64,000 nt of DNA from NCBI RefSeq assembly GCF_001294335.1, contig NZ_LGKG01000101.1:62001-126000 (forward strand). Direction: 5' to 3'. Under the pieces are notes generated by a model. The model was given only the letters and a program-made list of their open reading frames with translations. It searched no databases and was not told the origin of the DNA. Below are positions 36,044-44,900 of the stretch, one piece after another. The translations under genes were made by a program, and so were the position numbers. The DNA is from Streptomyces chattanoogensis (lineage in GTDB: Bacteria; Actinomycetota; Actinomycetes; Streptomycetales; Streptomycetaceae). Numbering within the stretch: the first letter of the stretch is position 1; the number at the start of each line of letters is the position of its first letter.

Positions 36044-37164
36044 GCACACCCCTCGGCGTCCTCGACCTGGTCCCGATCTCGTCCGGCGGCACGGCCACAG
36101 AGGCGCTCCACAACTCCATCGACCTCGCCCGGCAGGCCGAACGCTTCGGCTACGCCCGCTACTGGTTCGCCGAACACCATCTCAATCCGGGCGTGGCGGG
36201 CACCTCACCCGCCGTCGTCCTCGCCCTGACCGCCTCCGCGACCTCGACGATCCGGCTCGGCTCCGGAGCCGTACAGCTCGGTCACCGCACCGCGCTGTCC
36301 ACGGTCGAGGAATTCGGCCTGATCGACACGCTGCACCCCGGGCGCCTCGACCTGGGCCTCGGACGCTCCGGCGGTCGTCCGCTCGGACCGCCCGCCGCCC
36401 CGCTGCCGGCCGAGACCCCTGTCGTCGACGGCCGGGCCCCCAACGGGCTGCGGATCCCGGAGCGCTTCTCCTTCGCGCACCTGCTCGGCTCACCGAGGGC
36501 CGCGCTCCAGCGCAGACTGCTCCAGCTGCCAGGCGCCGAGTCGCAGGACTATGGCGAGCAGATCGATGACATCCTCGCGCTGCTGGCCGGCACGTACCGC
36601 TCCGCGGACGGCATCGAGGCACACGCCGTCCCGGGGGAGGGCGCCGACGTACAGGTGTGGATCCTGGGCAGCAGCGGCGGGCAGAGCGCCGAGGCCGCCG
36701 GCCGCAACGGTCTGCGGTTCGCGGCGAACTACCACGTCAGCCCGGCCACCGTGCTGGAGGCGGCGGACGGCTACCGCGCCGCGTTCCAGCCCTCCGACGT
36801 GCTCGACAAGCCGTACGTGAGCGTCTCGGCCGATGTCGTTGTCGCCGAGGACGACGGGACCGCCCGCGAACTCGCCACCGGCTACGGCCTGTGGGTCCGC
36901 AGCATCCGCAGCGCCGAGGGCGCGATCGAGTTCCCCACGCCCGAGCAGGCCCGCTCCCATGTGTGGACCGACGCGGACCGGGCACTGGTCGCCGACCGTG
37001 TGGAAACCCAGTTCGCCGGCTCCCCGGGCCGTGTGGCCGACCAGCTGGAGCAGCTTCAGGAGGCCACCGGCGCCGACGAACTGCTGATCACCACCATCAC
37101 GCACGGCCATGCCGACCGGGTGCGGTCCTACGAACTGCTGGCGGAGGAGTGGCAGCGCAGATGA
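36040..37164 (+). CDS. Luciferase-like monooxygenase (MsnO8/alkanal-monooxygenase-like)
   Basis: 374 residues, coupled to the preceding gene (ATGA). LGVLDLVPISSGGTATEAL, RQAERFGYARYWFAEHHLN, IRLGSGAVQLGHRTALSTVE and GRLDLGLGRSGG are typical of the CmoO/YtmO- and MsnO8-like branch, shorter than NtaA types. CmoO acts with CmoJ in cysteine-salvage pathways of Bacillus, which makes a similar pairing with the upstream LLM genes plausible. The intergenic region after it carries the second leader peptide. Confidence 0.9.
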   Translation: MSTPLGVLDLVPISSGGTATEALHNSIDLARQAERFGYARYWFAEHHLNPGVAGTSPAVVLALTASATSTIRLGSGAVQLGHRTALSTVEEFGLIDTLHPGRLDLGLGRSGGRPLGPPAAPLPAETPVVDGRAPNGLRIPERFSFAHLLGSPRAALQRRLLQLPGAESQDYGEQIDDILALLAGTYRSADGIEAHAVPGEGADVQVWILGSSGGQSAEAAGRNGLRFAANYHVSPATVLEAADGYRAAFQPSDVLDKPYVSVSADVVVAEDDGTARELATGYGLWVRSIRSAEGAIEFPTPEQARSHVWTDADRALVADRVETQFAGSPGRVADQLEQLQEATGADELLITTITHGHADRVRSYELLAEEWQRR

Positions 37165-37272
37165 GCGGGAAGCCGTACGCGTCCTGTCGGCTGTCTGCGG
37201 CTGCGATTGTGAACGACATGCTGCGCGCGCGTGGCGGGAGAATCAGAAAGTGAGACGAGGGCTGTTGTGTCA

Positions 37273-37301
37273 TTGACGTGGCCGATTTTCGCTGTCAGCC
37301 T
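37273..37301 (+). promoter_or_regulatory. Promoter of the sulfonate operon leader
   Basis: TTGACG (37273-37278), 17-bp spacer, CAGCCT (37296-37301, fits xAnnnT). Seven bases separate the -10 from the GTG at 37309, so transcription should start at that codon and the leader peptide would be translated from a leaderless mRNA. Confidence 0.6.
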
Positions 37302-37308
37302 CCCGAGT

Positions 37309-37392
37309 GTGAGTCATTCGGCGAACTTCACCGCACGCCTGCACGTCGATCTGCGACGCCAGGCCAGTGCCATCTGTGCCGCTGGCCGTTAG
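37309..37392 (+). CDS. Sulfur-operon leader peptide, leaderless
   Basis: 27 codons, GTG to TAG, with no ribosome site. It contains HVDLRRQASAIC, the core of actinobacterial sulfur-metabolism leader peptides (general form HVDLxRxxSAxC), and one Cys codon near the end (position 23 of 27). It precedes a 290-base untranslated stretch with hairpins and then the sulfonate ABC operon. The likely role is to couple operon expression to cysteine supply through translation of the leader. Confidence 0.75.
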   Translation: MSHSANFTARLHVDLRRQASAICAAGR

Positions 37393-37469
37393 GGCTGCCG
37401 GCCAGCGTCAGCTGCTCCTTCGCGCCCTTCGATTCCGGCGCACTTTCCGGCCCGGGATTTTCCCCGTTG

Positions 37470-37535
37470 CCAGGTGTTTCTCGCCGCATACACACCTGGA
37501 ATAGGCCGGGACCGGTGCGCGTGCCGGTTTGTTTC
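37470..37535 (+). terminator. Candidate attenuator hairpins in the leader region
   Basis: CCAGGTGT/ACACCTGG (37470-37477 with 37492-37499) is followed by ACCGG/CCGGT (37511-37515 with 37524-37528) and the T-rich run TTGTTTC. The second looks like an intrinsic terminator. No other feature lies in the ~290 bases between leader peptide and ABC gene. Confidence 0.4.
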
Positions 37536-37681
37536 ACCTCACCCGTCGCATTTCCTCTTCGGATTTCGCACCTCGGGCTGTCTTCACACCCCAGGCCGTT
37601 TCTTTACGTCCCGAGTCGGCGGTCATCCCCCCGTACGTCTACCGCCGCTGCTGCACTCACCAACGCGAACAGGACCCTTCC

Positions 37682-38767
37682 ATGAGCTCCATAAGCAAGC
37701 TGACGACCCCTTCGAGCCGACGACAGTTCCTCACCCTGCTGGGCCTCTCGGCGGTTGCAGTCAGTTGCGGTACCGGGGGTGGCGGCTCGGCGAAGGATCA
37801 GGCCAAGACGCTGCGATACCAGGGCTGGGCGGGGTCGGTCATCCTGCCGGAACTGGCCGAGGACCTCGGCTTCCTGGAGGACGTGAAGCTGAAGTGGGTC
37901 GGCAACACGATCAGCGGGCCGCAGGACATCCAGTCGGCGGCCACCGGGCAGGTCGACTTCGGCGGCGCGTTCAACGGAGCCGTCGTCAAACTTGCTGCGA
38001 GAAAGGCTCCCATCACGGCGGTCATCAGCTACTACGGCGTCGACAAGGCCGCCTACAACGGCTTTTACGTCCTCAAGGACAGCCCGATCCACTCGGCCCG
38101 TGACCTGATCGGCAAGAAGGTCGGGATGAACACCCTCGGCGCGCACTCCGAGGCGATGCTCGACATCTACCTGCAACGCCACGGCTTGTCACAGGCGGAC
38201 ATCAAGAAGGTCGAGCCGTTGGTGGTGCCCCCGGTCAACATCGAGCAGTCGCTGCGGCAGAAGCAGATCCAGGTGGGCGTCCTCGGCGACATCCTGCGCG
38301 ACAAGGCCCTGCAGACCGGCGGCATCAGGCCGCTGTTCACCGACCACCAGCTGCTCGGCAACTTTTCCGCCGGCACGTATGTGGTGAACGACCGGTTCCT
38401 GAAGGAGAACCCCGACACCGCGCGCACCTTCGTCACGGGCGTCGCGCGCGCCATCGAGTGGGCCCGCGCCAGACCGCGCGACGAGGTCATCGACCGGCAG
38501 ATCGAGATCGTCAAGAAGCGTGGCCGCAACGAGGACACCGGCCCGCTGAAGTACTGGAAGTCCTTCGGCGTCGCCGAGACCGCCGGGCGCATCGCCGACA
38601 AGGACCTCCAGCTGTGGATCGACTGGCTCGCCAAACGCGGTGACATCGAGAAGGGCCAGGTCAAGGCGTCGGATCTCTACACCAACGAGTTCAACGCGTA
38701 CAGCCGGAAGGACAAGTCGAAGGACCAGTCGTCCGCGGCCAAGCCGACCTCCAAGAGCGGGAGCTGA
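37682..38767 (+). CDS. Sulfonate-type ABC transporter substrate-binding protein (SsuA-like)
   Basis: 361 residues from ATG 37682. The N-terminus combines a twin-arginine motif and lipobox (SRRQFLTLLGLSAVAVSCGT), so it is a Tat-exported lipoprotein. NMT1/SsuA features: LRYQGWAGSVILPELAEDLG, SAATGQVDFGGAFNGAVVKL, YGVDKAAYNGFYVLKDSPI, RDLIGKKVGMNTLGAHSEAM and MxP-like IKKVEPLVVPPVN. The Lys/Ser-rich tail (KDKSKDQSSAAKPTSKSGS) is disordered. First gene of the sulfonate operon. Confidence 0.92.
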   Translation: MSSISKLTTPSSRRQFLTLLGLSAVAVSCGTGGGGSAKDQAKTLRYQGWAGSVILPELAEDLGFLEDVKLKWVGNTISGPQDIQSAATGQVDFGGAFNGAVVKLAARKAPITAVISYYGVDKAAYNGFYVLKDSPIHSARDLIGKKVGMNTLGAHSEAMLDIYLQRHGLSQADIKKVEPLVVPPVNIEQSLRQKQIQVGVLGDILRDKALQTGGIRPLFTDHQLLGNFSAGTYVVNDRFLKENPDTARTFVTGVARAIEWARARPRDEVIDRQIEIVKKRGRNEDTGPLKYWKSFGVAETAGRIADKDLQLWIDWLAKRGDIEKGQVKASDLYTNEFNAYSRKDKSKDQSSAAKPTSKSGS

Positions 38768-38769
38768 CC

Positions 38770-39627
38770 ATGCCGGGATCCGCCACACCAAAGATCGAGT
38801 TCGAGCGGGTGCGCAAGACCTTTCCCGCCAAGAAGGGGAGGTCCCCGGGCCGCGGATCGGCTTACGGGGACGGAGACGGCGAGTTCACCGCTCTGGACGC
38901 TGTCGACCTGCGGATCGAAGCGGGGGAGTTCGTCGTCGTGGTCGGCCCCAGCGGATGTGGCAAGTCCACGCTCCTGGACCTGCTGGGCGGGCTCGCCCGG
39001 CCGACCGCCGGACGGATCCTCCTGGACGGGGAACCGGTGACCGGGCCCGGCCTGGACCGCGGCATCGTCTTCCAGCAATACGCCCTGCTGCCCTGGCGCA
39101 CCGCCCTGGGCAACGTCGAATTCGGCCTGGAGGCGACCGGCGTACCACGACGCGAGCGCGCCGCGCGTGCCCGCGACTACCTGGACCTGGTCGGGCTCTC
39201 CGGCTTCGAGAACCGTCACCCGCACGAGCTGTCCGGCGGCATGCGCCAGCGCGTGGCCATCGCGCGTTCCCTCGCCTACGACCCCGACGTCCTGCTGATG
39301 GACGAGCCGTTCGCCGCACTGGACGCCCAGACCAGGGAATCGCTCCAGGACGAGCTGCTGCGCATCTGGCAGCGCACCGGAAAGACCGTTGTCTTCATCA
39401 CCCACGGCATCGAGGAGGCCGTCTACCTGGGCCAGCGGGTGGCCGTCATGACCTCCAGGCCCGGCCGCATCAAGCAGGCCGTGCCGATCGGCTTCGACTC
39501 CCGCACGGAGACGGACGACCTACGGTCCAGCCCCGAGTTCGCACGGTACCGGCACGAGATCTGGACGCTGCTGCACGACGAGGTGACCAGGGCCCAACTG
39601 CTGGAGAAGGAGGAGGTCTCCGTATGA
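38770..39627 (+). CDS. Sulfonate-type ABC transporter ATP-binding protein (SsuB-like)
   Basis: 285 residues, 2 bases after the binding-protein stop. Walker A GPSGCGKST, Q loop FQQYALLPWRTALGNVEFGL, signature LSGGMRQRVAIARSL, Walker B VLLMDEPFAALD and H loop ITHGIEEA are complete. The sequence GRSPGRGSAYGDGDG near residues 20-38 is an insertion in the first strand. Family: NitT/SsuB/TauB. Overlaps the permease gene (ATGA). Confidence 0.95.
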   Translation: MPGSATPKIEFERVRKTFPAKKGRSPGRGSAYGDGDGEFTALDAVDLRIEAGEFVVVVGPSGCGKSTLLDLLGGLARPTAGRILLDGEPVTGPGLDRGIVFQQYALLPWRTALGNVEFGLEATGVPRRERAARARDYLDLVGLSGFENRHPHELSGGMRQRVAIARSLAYDPDVLLMDEPFAALDAQTRESLQDELLRIWQRTGKTVVFITHGIEEAVYLGQRVAVMTSRPGRIKQAVPIGFDSRTETDDLRSSPEFARYRHEIWTLLHDEVTRAQLLEKEEVSV

Positions 39628-40550
39628 GCCTCGCAAGCGGTTCGAGCACGCGGCTCGACACCCCAAAGGAACTCTCCGCACCGACCACCGGCACGGCGCC
39701 AGTGCCCACCGAGAAGCTCGGGACGGCCCTGCCGAGCAGGCCCAGCAGGCCGCGACACCTTGGCCCTCCCGTACCGGCCCGCATCCTGCGCGCCGTACTG
39801 ACCGGCATCACCAGGTCGGTCGCGATCCTCGCCCTTCTGCTCGCGTGGGAGCTGGCCCCCCGCCTCGGCCTGGTGGACCGCACCTTCCTGCCGCCGTTCA
39901 GCGAGGTCGCCCAGGCATGGTGGGGACTGGTGGCCAACGGCCAGCTCGCCGACAACGCACAGGCGAGCCTGGTGCGTTCGTTCAGCGGATTCGCGATTGC
40001 CGTCGGCGTGTCCGTACCGCTGGGCCTGCTCATCGGCTGGTACCGGCCGGTCGCCGATCTCCTCAACCCGTTGCTGCAGGTCTTCCTCAACACCGCCGCC
40101 CTGGCCCTCCTGCCGGTGTTCGTCCTGCTCCTCGGCATCGGCGAGACGTCGAAGATCTCCATCGTGGTGTACGCGTGCGCCTGGCCGATCCTGTTCAACA
40201 CCATCAGCGCGGTACGCACCGTCGACCCCACCCTGCTGAAGCTGGCGAAGTCCATGGACCTGTCCGCCCCGCGGCTGTTCCAGAAGGTGATCCTGCCGGC
40301 CTCGGTGCCGACGATCTTCACCGGAATCCGGTTGGCCGGGGCGGTGTCCATCGTCGTCCTGGTCGCCGCCGAGATGATCGGCGCCAAGGCCGGTCTCGGC
40401 TATCTCATCAACGCATCCCAGTACAACTTCGCCATTCCCCAGATGTATGCGGGCATCGTCACGATCTCCGTCATCGGCGTGGCCTTCAACCAACTGCTGG
40501 TGACCGTGGAGAAGCGGCTCAGCGCATGGCGCGTCCCCGCGACGGGCTGA
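39624..40550 (+). CDS. Sulfonate-type ABC transporter permease (SsuC-like)
   Basis: 308 residues. A ~60-residue Pro/Thr-rich cytoplasmic lead is followed by six membrane segments. The coupling loop reads TLLKLAKSMDLSAPRLFQKV and ILPASVPTIFTGIRLAGAVS (EAA-like), and EMIGAKAGLGYLI follows. Family: NitT/SsuC/TauC (BPD_transp_1). Forms the importer with the two preceding genes. Confidence 0.95.
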   Translation: MSLASGSSTRLDTPKELSAPTTGTAPVPTEKLGTALPSRPSRPRHLGPPVPARILRAVLTGITRSVAILALLLAWELAPRLGLVDRTFLPPFSEVAQAWWGLVANGQLADNAQASLVRSFSGFAIAVGVSVPLGLLIGWYRPVADLLNPLLQVFLNTAALALLPVFVLLLGIGETSKISIVVYACAWPILFNTISAVRTVDPTLLKLAKSMDLSAPRLFQKVILPASVPTIFTGIRLAGAVSIVVLVAAEMIGAKAGLGYLINASQYNFAIPQMYAGIVTISVIGVAFNQLLVTVEKRLSAWRVPATG

Positions 40551-40587
40551 CGTCTGCCCCGGCCACTGTCGAAGAGAGGACCTTCCC

Positions 40588-41946
40588 GTGTCCGCATCCA
40601 ACCCCCGCCGCCTTCATCTCAACGCCTTCCTGATGAATGCCGGTCACCACGACGCCGCCTGGCGGCATCCGCGTACCCAGCCCGAACGTGTCACCGACGT
40701 GCGGTACTTCCAACACCTCGCCCGGACCGCCGAACGCGGCAAGCTCGACTCGATCTTCTTCGCCGACGGTCTGACCTTGTGGGGCAAGGTCGAACACAAC
40801 GCGCTCGGCGGCTTCGAACCGCTCACGCTGCTGTCTGCCCTGGCGACGGTGACCGAGCACATCGGCCTGATCGCCACCGTCTCCACCACCTTCAACGAGC
40901 CCTTCCACACCGCCCGGAAGTTCGCCTCCCTCGACCACCTCAGCGGCGGGCGCGCCGGCTGGAACATCGTCACCTCCGGCACGGTCGACGAGGCCCGCAA
41001 CTTCGGGCAGGACGAACACCTCGAACACAGCCTGCGCTACGACCGGGCGCGGGAATTCGTCGAGGTCGCCACCAAGCTGTGGGACAGCTGGGAGGACGAC
41101 GCCATCGTGCTCGACCGCGAGCGCGGGATCTACGCGGACCCCGACAAGGTGCGGCCCATCGACCACCGCGGCCGGCACTTCGCCGTACAAGGACCGCTCA
41201 ACGTGCCGCGCAGCCCGCAGGGTCATCCGCTGCTGGTGCAGGCCGGTTCGTCCGAGGACGGCAAGGAGTTTGCCGCCCAGTACGCCGAGGCCGTCTTCAC
41301 CGCACAGCAGACCCTTGCCGACGGGCAGTCCTTCTACAAGGACCTGAAGAACCGCCTCGCCCGCTACGGACGTGCCGAGGCCGACCTGAAGATCCTGCCC
41401 GGGATCTGCCCGGTCGTCGGCTCGACGGAGGCGGAGGCCCGCGCCCTCGAGCAGGAGCTGACCGACCTCCAGGTGCCGGAGTACGGCCTCGCCCAGTTGT
41501 CGGGCATGCTCGGCACCGACCTCACCGGGCTGCCGCTGGACGGGCCGCTGCCCGAGCTGCCCGAGGAGCGGGACATCAACGGCAACAAGAGCCGCTTCAC
41601 GCTGGTCGCCGAACTCGCCCGCCGCGACGGCCTGACCCTGCGCGAGCTGATCGCGCGCCTCGGCGGCGGACGCGGCCACCGGGTCTTCGCCGGGACGCCG
41701 GAGCAGATCGCCGACCAGCTCCAGGAGTGGTTCACCCAGGGCGCCGCCGACGGCTTCAACATCATGCCGCCGCATCTGCCGGGCGGCCTGGAGGACTTCG
41801 TCGACCACGTCGTGCCGGTCCTCCAGGACCGCGGCCTGTTCCGCACCGAGTACACCGGCCGCACCCTGCGCGAGCACTACGGCCTGCCCCGCCCCGCAGG
41901 CCGGCTCGCCCCCTCCGTCACCGCCGCCGAGGGACAGCCGTCATGA
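40588..41946 (+). CDS. NtaA/DmoA-type FMN-dependent monooxygenase
   Basis: 452 residues from GTG 40588. Same family as the gene at 34634: HLARTAERGKLDSIFFADGL, STTFNEPFHTARKFASLDHL, GRAGWNIVTS, LWDSWEDDAIVLDRE and LNVPRSPQGHPLLVQAGSSE. Follows the sulfonate importer closely and overlaps the flavoprotein gene (ATGA), so it probably oxidises the imported compound with FMNH2. Exact substrate cannot be read from sequence. Confidence 0.93.
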   Translation: MSASNPRRLHLNAFLMNAGHHDAAWRHPRTQPERVTDVRYFQHLARTAERGKLDSIFFADGLTLWGKVEHNALGGFEPLTLLSALATVTEHIGLIATVSTTFNEPFHTARKFASLDHLSGGRAGWNIVTSGTVDEARNFGQDEHLEHSLRYDRAREFVEVATKLWDSWEDDAIVLDRERGIYADPDKVRPIDHRGRHFAVQGPLNVPRSPQGHPLLVQAGSSEDGKEFAAQYAEAVFTAQQTLADGQSFYKDLKNRLARYGRAEADLKILPGICPVVGSTEAEARALEQELTDLQVPEYGLAQLSGMLGTDLTGLPLDGPLPELPEERDINGNKSRFTLVAELARRDGLTLRELIARLGGGRGHRVFAGTPEQIADQLQEWFTQGAADGFNIMPPHLPGGLEDFVDHVVPVLQDRGLFRTEYTGRTLREHYGLPRPAGRLAPSVTAAEGQPS

Positions 41947-43535
41947 CCGGGCTCGACCTCATCACGGACGTCCTGGTGGTGGGCGGCGGCCCCGCGGCCA
42001 CCTGGGCGGCGCTCAAATCGGCCCAGGCCGGCGCGGACGTCGTCCTCGCTGACAAGGGCTACTGCGGCACCAGCGGCGCGACCGCGTCCGGCGGCACCGG
42101 CGTCTGGTACGTTCCGCCGGACCCGGCCGCGCGGGAGGCGGCCATGGCGAGCCGGGAGAAGCTCGGCGGATACCTCGACGACCGCCGCTGGAAGCAACGC
42201 GTCCTGGACCAGACGTACGCAGGCATGAACGAGCTGGCCGCAGCGGGCCGGTACCCCTTCCCCACCGGACCGGACGGCACCCAGCTCAGAAACGGCCTGC
42301 AGGGCCCCGAGTACATGCGCCGGATGCGCATCCGCGTCCAGCGGGCCGGGGCGCGCATTCTCGACCACAGTCCGGTCACCGAGCTGTTGACGGACCCGTC
42401 CGGGACGGTCGCCGGGGCCCGCGGCTACCGGCGACAGGCGGGGGAGGCGTACCGGGTGCGCGCGGGTGCGGTGGTCCTGGCGACCGGCGGCTGTGCGTTC
42501 CTCAGCGGAGCGCTCGGCTGCAACGTCAATACCGGAGACGGCGCCCTGTTCGCCGCCGAGACGGGCGCCGAGCTCTCCGGCATGGAGTTCTCCAACGCCT
42601 ACGGCATCGCACCCGAGGGCACCTCGGTCACCAAGACCGCGTTCTACTCCTTCGCGACCTTCTACCACGAGGACGGGGCCCTCCTGGAAGGCGCGGCGAG
42701 CCAGGGCGGCCGGTCGGTGATCGCCCGCGCGCTGCTGAACGAGAAGGTGTACTGCCGTCTCGACTGCGCCGACGCCTCGGCCCGGCGGGCGATGCGACTG
42801 GCCCAGCCGAACTTCTTCCTCACCTTCGACCGGCTCGGCATCGACCCGTTCACCGAACGGTTCGCGATCACGCTGCTCGCCGAGGGCACGGTGCGCGGCA
42901 CCGGCGGCATCCGCATCACTGGTGACGACTGCTCCACCACCGTCCCCGGGCTGTACGCGGCCGGGGACGCCGCCACCCGCGAGTTGATCTGCGGTGGCTT
43001 CACCGGGGGTGGCAGCCACAATGCCGCCTGGGCCCTCTCCTCGGGCATCTGGGCGGGCAAGGGAGCGGCCCGGTACGCTCTGTCCTTCGGCCGCCGGGGC
43101 GCCACCCGCCGGCTGACACCGACCGGCGGGGCGGGCGTCCGGCCGACCGGGGCAGCGGGCCCGACAGGCGCCCACCGCGAGGTGATCGCGGCGGCTCAGT
43201 CCGAGGTCCTGCCGTACGAGAAGAACTACCTGCGCCATGGCGCGGTTCTCGCCACCTCACTGGCAGCGCTCGACGCGACCTGGGCCGAGGCCCGCTCCAC
43301 ACTGCACGGCGGGGGGCCCGATGTCGTACGAGCCCGCGAGGCCGCGGCGATGACCGCACACGCCCGCTGGATGTACGCCTCCGCACTCGCCCGCACCGAG
43401 AGCCGCGGCATGGCACGGCGCCTTGACTTCCCCGGTCAGGACCCCGCACAGCGCCACCGCATCGTCACCGGCGGACTCGACGAGGTGTGGACCCGGCCCG
43501 AGCCCGTGGCCGTACTCCTGGAGGCAGCCTCGTGA
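41943..43535 (+). CDS. FAD-binding protein of the fumarate reductase/AprA type
   Basis: 530 residues. FAD motif DVLVVGGGPAATWAALKSAQ at the N-terminus, GTSGATASGGTGVWYV, VVLATGGCAF, and GIRITGDDCSTTVPGLYAAGD, which is the second FAD-contact segment. The C-terminal helical part resembles succinate dehydrogenase/adenylylsulfate reductase A subunits. It is coupled by a 4-base overlap (GTGA) to a two-cluster ferredoxin, forming an AprAB-like pair. No sulfate-activation genes are nearby, so it is unlikely to be a true APS reductase; a sulfite or organic substrate is possible. Confidence 0.9.
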   Translation: MTGLDLITDVLVVGGGPAATWAALKSAQAGADVVLADKGYCGTSGATASGGTGVWYVPPDPAAREAAMASREKLGGYLDDRRWKQRVLDQTYAGMNELAAAGRYPFPTGPDGTQLRNGLQGPEYMRRMRIRVQRAGARILDHSPVTELLTDPSGTVAGARGYRRQAGEAYRVRAGAVVLATGGCAFLSGALGCNVNTGDGALFAAETGAELSGMEFSNAYGIAPEGTSVTKTAFYSFATFYHEDGALLEGAASQGGRSVIARALLNEKVYCRLDCADASARRAMRLAQPNFFLTFDRLGIDPFTERFAITLLAEGTVRGTGGIRITGDDCSTTVPGLYAAGDAATRELICGGFTGGGSHNAAWALSSGIWAGKGAARYALSFGRRGATRRLTPTGGAGVRPTGAAGPTGAHREVIAAAQSEVLPYEKNYLRHGAVLATSLAALDATWAEARSTLHGGGPDVVRAREAAAMTAHARWMYASALARTESRGMARRLDFPGQDPAQRHRIVTGGLDEVWTRPEPVAVLLEAAS

Positions 43536-43900
43536 TCGAATTCATCTCCGCAGAGCGATGCATCGCCTGCGACAAGTGCATCAGGGTCTGCCCGACCAAC
43601 GTCTTCGACCGAGGCGAGGACGGCATCCCGGTCCTTGCCCGGCACACGGACTGCCAGACCTGCTTCCAGTGCGAGGCGAACTGCCCCGCCGACGCCCTCT
43701 ACGTCGCCCCGCAGTCATATCCGCTGCCCGATGAACCCGCGGTACGGGACGAGGACGGTCTCGACCGGGCCGGCCTGCTCGGCAGCTACCGCCGCCGCAT
43801 CGGCTGGGGGCGAGGCCGCACCCCCGGCGCCCGGCTGGCCGTGGGACCACCCTTCAACCCGCCCGACGCCAACGGAACCGCCTTGCCCATCACCTCCTGA
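43532..43900 (+). CDS. Two-cluster [4Fe-4S] ferredoxin, AprB-like
   Basis: 122 residues from GTG 43532. CIACDKCIRVCP and CQTCFQCEANCP give two complete Cys sets for 2[4Fe-4S], and the C-terminal ~50 residues (GRGRTPGARLAVGPPFNP) form a tail that probably wraps the flavoprotein partner. The overlap with the flavoprotein gene implies a heterodimer. Electron partner unknown. Confidence 0.92.
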   Translation: MIEFISAERCIACDKCIRVCPTNVFDRGEDGIPVLARHTDCQTCFQCEANCPADALYVAPQSYPLPDEPAVRDEDGLDRAGLLGSYRRRIGWGRGRTPGARLAVGPPFNPPDANGTALPITS

Positions 43901-43965
43901 CACGACCGAAACCTCTGAGACTGCCGAACTCCTGAACTGCCGAAACTCCCGAAAGGAACCCGCAC

Positions 43966-44865
43966 ATGAGCACCAGCACAGGCTTCGACATCCGTCGGAT
44001 CGGCGGACGCATCGGCGCCGAGATCGTCGGCGTCGACCTCTCCGCCGACCTCGACCCGGCGATCGTCACCGAGATCAACGCGGCTCTGCTGGAACACAAG
44101 GCCCTGGTCTTCCGCGGCCAGCAGCTGGACGACGCAGGGCAGTTGCGCTTCGCCTCCCTCTTCGGCGAACTCACCACCGCCCACCCCACCGTCCCGTCCG
44201 TCGACGGGCAGCCCAACGTCCTGCCTGTCGACGGGGACGAGGGCATCCGCGCCAACCACTGGCACACCGACGTCACCTTCGTCCGCACACCCCCGAAGGC
44301 GTCGACCCTGCGCAGCATCGTCGTCCCGCCCTACGGCGGCAACACGCTGATCGCCAACTCGGCCGGGGCCTACCGGGACCTGCCCGAGCCGCTGCGCGAG
44401 CTGGCGGACAAGCTGTGGGCGGTACACACCAACGACTACGACTACGCCGCTCCGAAGAACGAGAAGGCGGCCGAGCACCGCAAGCAGTTCGTCTCGCGCA
44501 CGTACCGCACCGCCCACCCGGTGGTACGCGTGCACCCCGAGACGGGGGAGCGCGGCTTGTTCATCGGCGGCTTCGCGCAGACCATCGAGGGCCTCGGCCC
44601 CTCCGAGTCCCGGGACCTGCTGCGCATCTTCCAGTCATACGTGACGCGGCCCGAGAACATCGTCCGAGTGGCCTGGACACCGGGTGACCTCGTCCTCTTC
44701 GACAATCGCATCACCCAGCACTACGCCCCCGACGACTACGGCGACCTGCCGCGCCTGCTGCACCGGGTGACCGTCGCCGGAGATGCTCCGGTGGGCATCG
44801 ACGGCACCTCCAGCCGCGCCATCGAGGGCGGTGACACGGGCCACTACACACCCGCTGTGGCTTGA
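43966..44865 (+). CDS. TauD/TfdA-family Fe(II)/2-oxoglutarate dioxygenase
   Basis: 299 residues from ATG 43966 (GAAAGGAA site). The iron triad is H100-x-D102 (NHWHTDVTF) and H252 (RITQHYAPDDY); R267 (LHRVTV) should bind 2-oxoglutarate. IGAEIVGVDLS near residue 20 is the family entry. Members hydroxylate taurine or alkylsulfates next to the C-S or C-O bond and release sulfite or sulfate. Last gene of the sulfur block, closed by a strong hairpin at 44901. Confidence 0.95.
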   Translation: MSTSTGFDIRRIGGRIGAEIVGVDLSADLDPAIVTEINAALLEHKALVFRGQQLDDAGQLRFASLFGELTTAHPTVPSVDGQPNVLPVDGDEGIRANHWHTDVTFVRTPPKASTLRSIVVPPYGGNTLIANSAGAYRDLPEPLRELADKLWAVHTNDYDYAAPKNEKAAEHRKQFVSRTYRTAHPVVRVHPETGERGLFIGGFAQTIEGLGPSESRDLLRIFQSYVTRPENIVRVAWTPGDLVLFDNRITQHYAPDDYGDLPRLLHRVTVAGDAPVGIDGTSSRAIEGGDTGHYTPAVA

Positions 44866-44900
44866 CGCCCACGGCCTGTCGGCGGCCAAGGTCCATGTGG

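Noticed and set aside
40779..41942. Frame extending the FAD-binding protein upstream across the LLM gene
   Set aside because: The extension lies over a real gene in another frame. The ATGA overlap at 41943 gives the natural start.
41943..43900. Annotation of the flavoprotein/ferredoxin pair as true APS reductase (AprAB)
   Set aside because: The folds fit, but no sulfate-activation genes are present and the pair is embedded in a sulfonate/LLM operon, so only 'AprA/AprB-like' is justified.
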